A stretch of 64,000 bases of DNA, taken from assembly GCA_001874335.1 (NCBI GenBank), contig MPDE01000002.1, forward strand, positions 124,001 to 188,000, written 5' to 3'. Both the position numbers and the translations under genes were made by a program. Source of the stretch: Bacteroidetes bacterium MedPE-SWsnd-G2. GTDB taxonomy: Bacteria > Bacteroidota > Bacteroidia > Flavobacteriales > Flavobacteriaceae. Within the stretch, counting starts at the first letter, position 1. Every line of letters starts with the position of its first letter. Under the pieces are notes generated by a model that saw only the letters and a program-made list of their open reading frames with translations, did no database searches and was not told the origin of the DNA. Shown piece after piece: positions 17,371 to 25,747 of this stretch.

Positions 17371-18096
17371 CTACCTAGCTAAATTCAAAGCATTTGCAAA
17401 GTCATCCGGATAGTCACTGTTGTAGATAGCATCCATTGCGCCTTCAACATCGTATTCCTTTCTTCTGAATTCAACTTTCAGAGCATTTTTGTCAATTGAT
17501 GGATTTGTTTCATTGAAAGTCAGTACTGCATAGCATAATCGAGCATCTCCATCTTTAGGTTTTCCTACAGAGCCTACATTAATTATATGCTTAAATTTGT
17601 TTTCAACAGGAATTAATCTGTGATATTGCTTGTGTGTATGACCGCAAAGCAGGATATCAGATTTCACTTGCTTCAACATTTCTAAGACATCTTCTTCAGG
17701 ATAGTACTCCACCAAATAATCGTTAATAGCTTTGGGACTCCCATGCGTTAAATGAATATTCAAAGGAGCATCTGATAACTGAAATTTCAAGTCGATCTGA
17801 CGCGGTAAATTAATCAGATAATTCTTAGTTTCTTCGTTAACTATTTTTCTTGTAATTGCTTTATTCGATAGTGGATTGGGATCTTCAGGGAGCATTAAAA
17901 ACTCGTCATGATTTCCCATAATCGTAGGGATGCGTCGCTCTCTAAGCTTTGAAACCACCTCGTTTGGCCAAACATTGTATCCCACCAAATCTCCTAAACA
18001 ATAAACCATATCGGGTTGTAGTTCATCTAAATCTTCTAACAAGGCTTTAAAAGCGGGCAGATTAGCATGTACATCGGAAAAGAAGGCTATTTTCAT
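17371..18096 (-). CDS. Calcineurin-like metallophosphatase (YfcE/MJ0936-like)
   Basis: This 241-residue protein shows the full two-metal phosphoesterase motif set. These are FFSDVHANLPA (residues about 5-15), CLGDLVGY, MGNHDEF, HLTHGSPK and LCGHTHKQY. It belongs to the single-domain bacterial metallophosphatase branch, whose members hydrolyse phosphodiesters or phosphomonoesters in the cytoplasm. There is no signal peptide. It stands alone on the minus strand between eroded sequence and a repeat-containing spacer, and the substrate is not predictable. The family identification is firm. Confidence 0.85.
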   Translation of the reverse strand: MKIAFFSDVHANLPAFKALLEDLDELQPDMVYCLGDLVGYNVWPNEVVSKLRERRIPTIMGNHDEFLMLPEDPNPLSNKAITRKIVNEETKNYLINLPRQIDLKFQLSDAPLNIHLTHGSPKAINDYLVEYYPEEDVLEMLKQVKSDILLCGHTHKQYHRLIPVENKFKHIINVGSVGKPKDGDARLCYAVLTFNETNPSIDKNALKVEFRRKEYDVEGAMDAIYNSDYPDDFANALNLAR

Positions 18097-18487
18097 TGTT
18101 TTGTTTTTGAAATGTGTGTTTTTCTAATTCCTGTCATTTTGAATGCAACTTATACAATTAAGATGTCTGAATTAAAATTAAATTTCATGCAAAGATAAAA
18201 AGATGTCTCTACTACGCTCAACATGACAGAAAATTCAATTTAAATTAATAAATCCTTTTTTCATTTACTCCATAACGATTGTTACCTCCTCTTTTTATAA
18301 ATGGGTGTGGTTTTGTTTGAATCAATTCGGAAAAATTAAGGATTTATTGTTTTTGGAGATTCATATCCATGGGGTAATCTTCAAAAGTATAGCATCGATA
18401 GTATTACTTTATTCGAATTACATCCTGTTATTCAGTCTGTTAGTTCTTTTTTTTTTTAAATTTGATAAAGGCAATTAAATCAGGTTT
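18097..18487. other. Intergenic region between the metallophosphatase and TonB receptor genes
   Basis: The left part holds the inverted-repeat element at 18131-18229. The right part is AT-rich, with a T run at about 18450-18462, and must contain divergent promoters, but I cannot point to a clear TAnnTTTG box. No RNA gene is seen. Confidence 0.4.
18131..18229. repeat. Interspersed inverted-repeat element
   Basis: The arms CTGTCATTTTGA (18131-18142) and TCAACATGACAG (18218-18229) are inverted copies with 11 of 12 positions matching. The right end reads TCTACTACGCTCAACATGACAG. This resembles the GTCATTCTGAGC / GCTCAGAATGACA type of imperfect inverted repeat scattered between genes in many Flavobacteriaceae. 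It sits 35 bases upstream of the metallophosphatase start. The element carries no gene. Confidence 0.6.
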
Positions 18488-21019
18488 ATGAGGTTTACAG
18501 GAGTTTTTCTACTTTTCTTTTTAATTCAACTAAATCTGTTTGCTCAACAAACTTCTAACACAACCTTAATTTCAAAAGATTCAATATTTCATATACGCAA
18601 TACGGATTTAAACGATGTTGCAGTTTCGAACAGTTTTGATAAGCGCGTTATTCAACTTCTTGGAGGAAGTGCTACGGGCTTGATGAAACGTATTTCTGGA
18701 GTGAACTTTGCCTCAGGGAATTTGGTTTCTTTTAGAGGGTTAAGTCCAAGATATAGTGGAATATTAATAGATGGACTTTCAGCACCAATTACAGAACAAA
18801 ATGTAAAAGCTTTTTCTTTAGGGTTACTTCCAGGATCGGCCATTCAAGAGTTGAAAGTTAATAAATCAGGATCCTATGAAAACCCTGGTGAATGGGGAGG
18901 TGCAACGGTATCAATTTCCACGAACGCCAATTTGAATAAGACCTTTAATAAAATAGCTTTCGGACTGGGATATCAACATAATTTTACTTTTGAAACTTTC
19001 ATTGAAGATGTCGATGTCAACAATAATTTCGGAGATTTTTTTGGGTATGGTGTTGATAAAAGAGCTATTACCAGAGACGTTGTGGATGCGTCTACCCTTC
19101 AAAACATGAGTCGAAATGAAGCTGCTAATCAAGGGAAGTTATTGAGGAATACTTATGGATTGGAAAATAATACAGCATTTCCAAATTTGCAATTTGGTTA
19201 TGCTATGGGGAGAATATTAAATTCAAATGGAAATACCAAAATATCAACCATTAACTCTTTGAGTTATTCAAGAGGTCAATCAGGAGCGCATTATAATAGG
19301 GCACGATTTTCAGGATATAATTACAATGAAATTGGAGAAGTAGTGGGAAGTGATTTAGAATCTTATATGACTGATGGAATTTATAGAACCAAAATAGATT
19401 TGTCACTAAATACAGGGTGGAATTTTGTGTTTAACTCCAATAATCAGATGAATTTTGATGTGTCATATACACATTCAAACACGAATACTACACTTTCACG
19501 ATATTATGTTGGGTTAAATAATAACAAAGAGATTTTTGCAGCCCAGTATGGGATGGAAGTTAAGGAAGCGTTTTTAACTAGATTGACTGGGACTCACAGT
19601 TTTCAGGATGCTACTCAATTGAATTGGTCATTGGGATATGGAAATTCGGTAAGAAAAGAACCTGACTTAAGAAGGGTTGGCGCCCAAAGGAATTTAAATC
19701 AACCCGAAGCTGCCTTTTTAATGATTATTCCTGAAAGTTCTAAAGCGGATAATGGTGCCCGATTTAATAGTGATTTGAACGATGTTTCGTTTTCTGGTAG
19801 AGTTGATGTAAAGCATGAAGTCAATGAAGATCGCTTTGTTTTGAAAGGTGGACTTATTTCTGAAGGAACGGACCGCAAATTCAAAGCACGCATACTTACG
19901 ACGGCTAAAGATGATTTTACTACACCTGATTTAAGATTTGTCAATGGAGGAAACTTAGCGAATGTTTTTGCCCCTGAAAATTATGGGCCAACGGGCTATT
20001 ATTTGGTTGATGGAACAACCATTTTTGATAATTACAACGCCGATAATTTTTTATTGGGAGGATATGTTGGTTCTGATTATAAATTAGGAAAAACGTGGAA
20101 GGGAAGTTTAGGCTTTAGGGTTGAAAGTTTTAATCAAACCATGCAATCGGGTTCAACAGATGTAGATAATTCAAATACTGATTTTCTAACCTATTTAAAT
20201 TTCCACCATCAGTTAAGTTCTAATTCAGTGTTAAAACTTTCTTATGCAACCAGTTTGAATAGACCAGCGTTTAGAGAATTGGCTCCATTTACATTTTATG
20301 ATTTTGATTACCGTGCAGATATTCAAGGGAATCCTGAACTAAAAAATGCCAAATTGCAAAATTTAGATTTTAACATACTTTTTAAACTTGATAGAAACGA
20401 ATATGTGTCTTTTGGAGCCTTTTATAAAAACATAAAAGATCCTATTGAAATGATTTATATTATACGGTCTGAATTGGCATTGTTTAGCTTTAATAATGCA
20501 AAAGGAGCTGATTTAGCTGGGGTGGAGTTTGAATTCTCAAAATATTTAAGTCGGAATGAATACTCTGTATTACACCAGATTTTATTGAATACGAATTTCG
20601 CATATACGTATAGTCGTATTAAATTAGGTGAAGACACCAATGAAGTCGCTAGCGACAGGCCATTACAAGGGCAGACTCCTTTTTTAGCGGCAGCTGGTTT
20701 GACTTATTTTGCACCCAATAAAAAATCACAAATAACTGTTGATTATAAATTTACCGGAAAATCTTTATTTTCGGTTGGAGACGGACAAGAGACATTTCCT
20801 TGGTACAATAAATCGAGACATATTATGAATTTAGGATATGCTTATCAATTCAATAATAATTTGTCTTTGAGTTTGGTAGGACTTAATTTGTTGAATGCTC
20901 CATTTATTCAAATTGAAGATGTTAAACTAGATGGAGACTTAAGAGATCCTTTGAATAAGGAAGTTCAAAAGGGCTTGACCTATCAAACATATAATATCAT
21001 ATTAGAATATAAATTTTAA
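18488..21019 (+). CDS. TonB-dependent outer-membrane receptor
   Basis: This 843-residue protein has a signal peptide (cleavage near residue 20, LFAQQ). A plug domain follows at about residues 45-160, with VIQLLGGSATGLMKRISGV and the VSFRGLSPRYSGILIDG segment. The large beta-barrel ends in the aromatic C-terminus NIILEYKF. It does not have the N-terminal carboxypeptidase-regulatory-like domain common in Bacteroidota receptors. The next gene, three bases after the stop, encodes a lipoprotein with a beta-helix-like domain rather than a SusD protein, so this is not a classical Sus pair. The ligand is unknown. High-affinity import across the outer membrane is the family role. Confidence 0.88.
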   Translation: MRFTGVFLLFFLIQLNLFAQQTSNTTLISKDSIFHIRNTDLNDVAVSNSFDKRVIQLLGGSATGLMKRISGVNFASGNLVSFRGLSPRYSGILIDGLSAPITEQNVKAFSLGLLPGSAIQELKVNKSGSYENPGEWGGATVSISTNANLNKTFNKIAFGLGYQHNFTFETFIEDVDVNNNFGDFFGYGVDKRAITRDVVDASTLQNMSRNEAANQGKLLRNTYGLENNTAFPNLQFGYAMGRILNSNGNTKISTINSLSYSRGQSGAHYNRARFSGYNYNEIGEVVGSDLESYMTDGIYRTKIDLSLNTGWNFVFNSNNQMNFDVSYTHSNTNTTLSRYYVGLNNNKEIFAAQYGMEVKEAFLTRLTGTHSFQDATQLNWSLGYGNSVRKEPDLRRVGAQRNLNQPEAAFLMIIPESSKADNGARFNSDLNDVSFSGRVDVKHEVNEDRFVLKGGLISEGTDRKFKARILTTAKDDFTTPDLRFVNGGNLANVFAPENYGPTGYYLVDGTTIFDNYNADNFLLGGYVGSDYKLGKTWKGSLGFRVESFNQTMQSGSTDVDNSNTDFLTYLNFHHQLSSNSVLKLSYATSLNRPAFRELAPFTFYDFDYRADIQGNPELKNAKLQNLDFNILFKLDRNEYVSFGAFYKNIKDPIEMIYIIRSELALFSFNNAKGADLAGVEFEFSKYLSRNEYSVLHQILLNTNFAYTYSRIKLGEDTNEVASDRPLQGQTPFLAAAGLTYFAPNKKSQITVDYKFTGKSLFSVGDGQETFPWYNKSRHIMNLGYAYQFNNNLSLSLVGLNLLNAPFIQIEDVKLDGDLRDPLNKEVQKGLTYQTYNIILEYKF

Positions 21020-21022
21020 CCA

Positions 21023-22402
21023 ATGAACAGATTTAAACTTTCATATTTCTTTTTAATGCTAACAATTTTGTTTGCTGGTTTAGCATGTGAAGAAATAGAT
21101 GTGTTGCCTCCGCCTGAATTTGACGATGACCCAGTCCATACTGGAACAGGGAATTCAGATGCTAAATCCATTTTATTTGTTCAAAATTCAGTTTCTTCAT
21201 TGTTTATAGATCCTATTTCAGCAGAGAATTATAAGGTAACAGATAATCCTTTGGAATATTTAGCAAGCGATCAGTTTGCAAAGCCTATAAATCCAGCTGA
21301 CCCAAGTTACTTTTCATTAGATGTATTCCCAACCCTTCTTGAAAGTGATTTTATGGAATTGGAACCTGCTTCAGGAAATTTGGAGGAGTCACATTTTCCT
21401 GGTGCTTTTGGTGTGACAATAGATGAGCAATGGCATATTAATTCAAATTGGTGGGAGTTAGAACCTCAAATGATTGATTATGGATTTGATATTAATGAGG
21501 TTGAAATTATAGAAGGTTCTATAAGTCAAAATACCGATTGGACAAATGATAATAAATACCTTTTAAGAGGACAAGTTTTCGTTAAAGATGGAGTAACACT
21601 AACCATAGAACCAGGGACAATTATTTTTGGTGAGAAAGCCGTTGGGATCGAATCTGGAGTTTTGGTATTTAATAGGGGGGCAAAAATTGAGGCAAATGGA
21701 ACTCCTGAAGACCCCATTGTATTCACAGGAACTTTAGCTCCTGGAGAACGCACCAGAGGCCAATGGGGAGGTGTTGTTTTTTGTGGAAATGCAGTTTCTA
21801 ATAAAGGAAATGACGTACTGCTTGAAGGTGTTCAAGGTCCTGATCCAGAAGATGGAACTTATGGAGGAGATAACCCTTTAGACTCCAGTGGTTCTTTCAG
21901 CTATTGGAGAGTCGAATATGCAGGAATTGCTATTAGCCCAGGAAATGAAATAAATAGTATCACCTTTGGAGGCGTAGGTTCAGAAACATCAGTACATCAC
22001 ATTATTGTTACTTATGCTGGAGACGATGCTATTGAATGGTTTGGTGGAGCGGCAGATGTGAAATATGTGGCAACCTATAATACTTTAGACGATGATTTAG
22101 ATATGGATGCAGGTTATCAAGGTAACGTTCAATACGCATATTTAGTTAGAAATCCATTTGCTGCAGATGAAAGTGGGTCTGCAGGTTTTGAAATCTCTAG
22201 CTCTAATTCGATAGGAACTCAACCACAAACCAGTCCGAAAATATCTAATGTGACTATAGTTGGAACAGAATATCAGCTATCAGGAACTGAATTGTTTGGA
22301 GATCCAAAATATCAAGGAGGCTTGTATTCCAAACAAGATGCTAAGGCGCTATTGATAAATTCTGTATTTATAGGTTGCCCAGTAGGCGTTCAGAATCAAT
22401 AA
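21023..22402 (+). CDS. Lipoprotein with right-handed beta-helix-like domain, partner of the TonB receptor
   Basis: This 459-residue protein has a lipoprotein signal (LFAGLAC, Cys about 22) and an acidic linker rich in Asp and Pro. The long domain from about residue 170 shows repeated strand patterns (YLLRGQVFVKDGVTLTIEPG, WGGVVFCGNA, YWRVEYAGIA) typical of parallel beta-helix proteins. In Flavobacteriaceae such lipoproteins are often encoded next to a TonB-dependent receptor, as here with a three-base gap. They probably capture a ligand at the cell surface. It stops shortly after an SVFIGCPVGV strand and may be C-terminally shortened, since no capping domain follows. The exact function is unknown. 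Confidence 0.7.
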   Translation: MNRFKLSYFFLMLTILFAGLACEEIDVLPPPEFDDDPVHTGTGNSDAKSILFVQNSVSSLFIDPISAENYKVTDNPLEYLASDQFAKPINPADPSYFSLDVFPTLLESDFMELEPASGNLEESHFPGAFGVTIDEQWHINSNWWELEPQMIDYGFDINEVEIIEGSISQNTDWTNDNKYLLRGQVFVKDGVTLTIEPGTIIFGEKAVGIESGVLVFNRGAKIEANGTPEDPIVFTGTLAPGERTRGQWGGVVFCGNAVSNKGNDVLLEGVQGPDPEDGTYGGDNPLDSSGSFSYWRVEYAGIAISPGNEINSITFGGVGSETSVHHIIVTYAGDDAIEWFGGAADVKYVATYNTLDDDLDMDAGYQGNVQYAYLVRNPFAADESGSAGFEISSSNSIGTQPQTSPKISNVTIVGTEYQLSGTELFGDPKYQGGLYSKQDAKALLINSVFIGCPVGVQNQ

Positions 22403-22758
22403 ATCTTTATTTCTTTAACGCAATGAAACTATTTGCCAATACAGAAAGTATTCTGCCCTTGTTTATAACACTTTCAATGGTCACGATACAAATTTAGTAC
22501 AACAAGAATCTAAGACAATCAAAATCTAATAATATCAATAACGAAGATTTTTGAAATTCGATTTACCTTAAATAAAGTGTTACGCCTTTTTTCCACCCTC
22601 TTTTTTGATAAAAAATAAACACTTGCTATTATTGAGGAATCTCATTAGGTTAAGGATTTGGGGAAAGCATTATATATGATTAAAAGACTTGGCAAGTTTG
22701 ATCCGAATAAAATCATAAAGGTTTTAAAATAGAACAAGTATTTACTAAAACCAATATG
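22403..22758. other. Intergenic region between convergent gene ends
   Basis: This stretch separates the plus-strand lipoprotein gene from the end of the minus-strand exopolysaccharide locus. Short open frames are present (one plus-strand stretch ends in GHDTNLVQQESKTIKI without a start), but none is convincing. No clear hairpin terminator, RNA or repeat is seen. Confidence 0.4.
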
Positions 22759-23040
22759 CTATGCCACTTTATTAAATCTAAAATCATCATAAATCTCTTT
22801 ACAACCATTTCCAACTATATAAAAAGCTATATTATACTTCATTAAGCAACTTAAGTAAACGTTCCTTAAAATTGAAAGGCCATTCGAATCGATATAATTA
22901 ACGTTATCAATATTAATAGTCACATTATTGTATTTATTTATTATCGCCCATATATGACTTTCAAAATATTTTGAAGTAGCTGTGTTAATTGCCCCTTCTA
23001 CCATGAAAATTCCATTTTTTTCTGTTATTTTAAGTGCCAT
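22759..23040 (-). CDS. STAS-domain protein at the distal end of the exopolysaccharide locus
   Basis: This 93-residue protein is a single STAS domain, as in SpoIIAA-type anti-sigma-factor antagonists. The key loop reads NYIDSNGLSIL, keeping the Ser after Asp that is phosphorylated in SpoIIAA-like proteins. It starts 19 bases after the LruC gene stop and is probably co-transcribed with it. A second, clearly related STAS gene opens the locus at 42761 (shared pattern F-hydrophobic-EG-I-N/S near the start and K-F-S-H). No cognate anti-sigma kinase or PP2C phosphatase is in the window. The role is likely partner-switching control of the locus, but this is inference. Confidence 0.8.
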   Translation of the reverse strand: MALKITEKNGIFMVEGAINTATSKYFESHIWAIINKYNNVTINIDNVNYIDSNGLSILRNVYLSCLMKYNIAFYIVGNGCKEIYDDFRFNKVA

Positions 23041-23059
23041 AATTTTAAATTATATTAGT

Positions 23060-25045
23060 TTAGTTTTCTATCAAATCAATATTTCGATTACCTGGATTAT
23101 CCTTATACCAATCTTTATGGTTATTTCCTCCTGAACTTGCCCAATCAGTGAAAAAATTATAGGCCTGATTGATAGCAATAGATTCTTTAGGGACTTTAAA
23201 GTCATGAATTATACTTATAGCCCACGGAAATCCACTCTCTGAAATATAATTGCCATCAGTATCTTTATTTGCACCCGAACTTTCGATTAAATTATTACCT
23301 AGTAGTGTTGCGTTTTGATATGGCAAATGAATTTCACGTTCTCTTATTTTATTTGCTATGATAAATGGATTGAAGGGTGCAGCTCCTAATTCATTAGTAT
23401 TAATTGGTTCATTAAACTTAATAGATATTGTTTTTTCAGATAAAAGATTATCTGCATTATCAGTTAAAATAACAACTGCACGATCTTGATTAGCTTCAGT
23501 TCCATTGGGATTTAAATTTATATAATTTTCAGTAAAAATTGTTCCCGAAATATTCTGAATTTGTGAAGGTGACAAACCGTTAATCTCAATGCCAATACCA
23601 TTAGTGAAACCTGCAAAATTAGATTTTACGTTACAAATGAAATCCACTCTTACCGCTAAGTTATCTGAATTTAATACTGCAATTGCTTTATAATTTAAAG
23701 CCATATCATTAAAATCATAATCTCCATTTGATGGCCACAAATCTTCAAAAGCTATGGTTCCTGTACCATATTTACTTGGCGTAAATAATTCAAAAGCAGC
23801 TTCAGGATCTTCTGGATAAGAATCGTCTAAATCTAATATTCCATCGCCATCAGAATCTGTTGTATTTGGATTGTCGTTATAAACACGAAATGTTGTCAAG
23901 TCATTAATTGTTCTGTTAAAATCAGTATTATTTAAAGCATTCATACCATATTGATATTGCCAACCACCCGTTTGAGTATCCATAATTATTAAATCTGAAC
24001 TACTTGCATTATTCGCTAGCCATAGCTCTTGATTTGAATCAAAAGTCATTGATGTAGGCTGAAAAGGGAGGTTGTCTGCGCTTATTCTTGTACTATCATA
24101 TTCATTATTTTCATTTAACTCTAAACGATATAAACCAGAAAAAGTGCATAGAAACAAAGTTCCGTCAATAGCAAATGCTAAATCTCCACCTGCAGTACTA
24201 TGTAAACCATTAATTTTCCATATATCTAAATTTGTTCCATCAGTTGGGTCGAACGTATATAGTTTATCTTGCTTTGAAAAATAAAGCAATCGATCACTAA
24301 CATTAAAATCTAATCTAGGCCCACCAATTCCCAAATTAGCAACAGTTTCCCAAGTATCAGTTTCAATATAATATTTCATTAAAGGATAAGGACTACTTCT
24401 TCCAATCGAGTAAAGCGTTTTGTTTTCTTGATCTAAAGCAGCGGTATAACTACCCATTGGCATATCCGATAAAAATGTAAGATCTCCATTCAATGGGTCA
24501 ACTTGGAATAACTCAGCTGAGCCATTAACACAATAAAGATAGTCACTAACACTATTTACTCCTGAATTTCTATTACTTGACGTTTCACTAGAATATGAAT
24601 AGTTAACTTCATTATTTGCAATATTCTTAATTGAAGTAGAAAATTTTAGATTCTGATTTCTTCTTATATATACTTTATTACAATATTTTGGAAGATTAAT
24701 CGTCTGACTTAATATCCCATTAGAGGGTACTCCAGAAAAGATAAGTTTGTTTAAAATATCATTTTTATAAACTGGTTCAGTAACTAATTCTCCAAATTGA
24801 TTTTCAAATGTTTCGTACCCAGAAAAATGTAACTCGTCTGAATATGCATATATATCATATCGAACATAATTCGAAGCATCATTAATGATTACTTTAACTT
24901 CTTGATGCGTGCTAAAATCAAAACCATCTGGTATTGCTATACTGTTTATTATGTCTTTATTGTCACTTTTTTGGACCTCTGCATCTGGAACACTACACGT
25001 GCATAAAAAAAATGCAAAAAAAATGGCTTTGAAAATAGATTTCAT
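23060..25045 (-). CDS. LruC-domain lipoprotein with Ca-binding repeat
   Basis: This 661-residue protein has a lipoprotein signal (FFLCTCS, Cys about 16-18). A repetitive region follows, likely a beta-propeller (residues about 170-390, with LYCVNGSAELFQVDPLNG and repeated strand units). A thrombospondin-type-3-like calcium motif (DSDGDGILDLDDSYPEDPE) comes next, and then a C-terminal LruC domain introduced by LWPSNGDYDFNDM. LruC proteins are Bacteroidota surface proteins of unknown function. The gene lies downstream of the glycosyltransferase genes and upstream of a STAS gene, so it may be a surface protein that binds or anchors the exopolysaccharide. It has its own -7 box at 25091-25098. Confidence 0.8.
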   Translation of the reverse strand: MKSIFKAIFFAFFLCTCSVPDAEVQKSDNKDIINSIAIPDGFDFSTHQEVKVIINDASNYVRYDIYAYSDELHFSGYETFENQFGELVTEPVYKNDILNKLIFSGVPSNGILSQTINLPKYCNKVYIRRNQNLKFSTSIKNIANNEVNYSYSSETSSNRNSGVNSVSDYLYCVNGSAELFQVDPLNGDLTFLSDMPMGSYTAALDQENKTLYSIGRSSPYPLMKYYIETDTWETVANLGIGGPRLDFNVSDRLLYFSKQDKLYTFDPTDGTNLDIWKINGLHSTAGGDLAFAIDGTLFLCTFSGLYRLELNENNEYDSTRISADNLPFQPTSMTFDSNQELWLANNASSSDLIIMDTQTGGWQYQYGMNALNNTDFNRTINDLTTFRVYNDNPNTTDSDGDGILDLDDSYPEDPEAAFELFTPSKYGTGTIAFEDLWPSNGDYDFNDMALNYKAIAVLNSDNLAVRVDFICNVKSNFAGFTNGIGIEINGLSPSQIQNISGTIFTENYINLNPNGTEANQDRAVVILTDNADNLLSEKTISIKFNEPINTNELGAAPFNPFIIANKIREREIHLPYQNATLLGNNLIESSGANKDTDGNYISESGFPWAISIIHDFKVPKESIAINQAYNFFTDWASSGGNNHKDWYKDNPGNRNIDLIEN

Positions 25046-25090
25046 AATATAAAACTTGATTTTTAACTATAGTGATTATTAATATTGTAT

Positions 25091-25098
25091 CAAAATTA
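25091..25098 (-). promoter_or_regulatory. -7 promoter box of the LruC-STAS operon
   Basis: On the minus strand the sequence TAATTTTGATACA matches the TAnnTTTG consensus and continues exactly like the wzc promoter (also TAATTTTGATACA). It lies 45 bases before the LruC ATG. A divergent CCATTCACC box occurs further upstream at about 25173-25181. Confidence 0.6.
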
Positions 25099-25207
25099 TA
25101 TGCAATATCAGAGAAGAAATATAATTTTCTTTTAGATACAATTCGGTATAGTTTGACGGTGGTTTTCTGTCGGTGAATGGATTTAGCTAAATTGATTTGT
25201 ACCTCAT

Positions 25208-25690
25208 TTATTCTTGAAAACTTACCACTTGATGCTCATTTTTAAAAACCATCATACATTCTTGTAAAGAAAATACACATTGAAACATGGATTGCTTAAT
25301 TTTTTTCTGTTGACTGACTTGTTTTTTATACTTTAAAATTTCATCATGTTCTTCAATGATGACTTTCAGTATATTGTTTAATTCTTTATGATTTGGCAAC
25401 AGTAGACTAGTATCTATGTATCCTATTTCACGAAGATTAAATTGATTTACTAAATAACGCGCACCTGCTCTAATTGCAGAATTGCCAGTTTTAAACTTAT
25501 TAATATTTACAACTGAAACATTTTTACACTTTTCGCTTATCTCTTTTAATAACTGATAAGTATTATCTTTACTGTTGTTATTGACCAAACAAATCTCAAC
25601 ATCATTAGCTTTACTAATATGGTCTTTAAAAAAGTCTTTATCAATCTCTTCTTCGCGATTATGAAATATAATAATGATGCCTGTTTTCAT
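25208..25690 (-). CDS. Short family-2 glycosyltransferase-like protein
   Basis: This 160-residue protein has the GT-A start of family 2 glycosyltransferases (GIIIIFHNREEEI and ICLVNNNSKDNTYQLL, the nucleotide-sugar site). It ends after about 160 residues, where normal members run to 250-300 or more. The expected DxD is reduced to IGYIDTSLLLP. It could be a minimal transferase, a subunit, or a gene that has lost its C-terminal half. The frame itself is clean. It is the last gene of the glycosyltransferase operon, with 57 bases separating it from the preceding gene. Activity is uncertain. Confidence 0.55.
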   Translation of the reverse strand: MKTGIIIIFHNREEEIDKDFFKDHISKANDVEICLVNNNSKDNTYQLLKEISEKCKNVSVVNINKFKTGNSAIRAGARYLVNQFNLREIGYIDTSLLLPNHKELNNILKVIIEEHDEILKYKKQVSQQKKIKQSMFQCVFSLQECMMVFKNEHQVVSFQE

Positions 25691-25747
25691 CGATTTATTT
25701 TCTTTTTAATTAGGATTGGTTAATACTCAAATTAATTTCTGTTATTT

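Noticed and set aside
18488-22402. SusC/SusD polysaccharide-utilisation pair
   Set aside because: The lipoprotein has beta-helix-like repeats and no SusD helical pattern, and the receptor lacks the SusC-type N-terminal domain.
22403-22758. Plus-strand open stretch ending in GHDTNLVQQESKTIKI as a gene
   Set aside because: It has no start codon, only about 35 codons, and no recognisable family.
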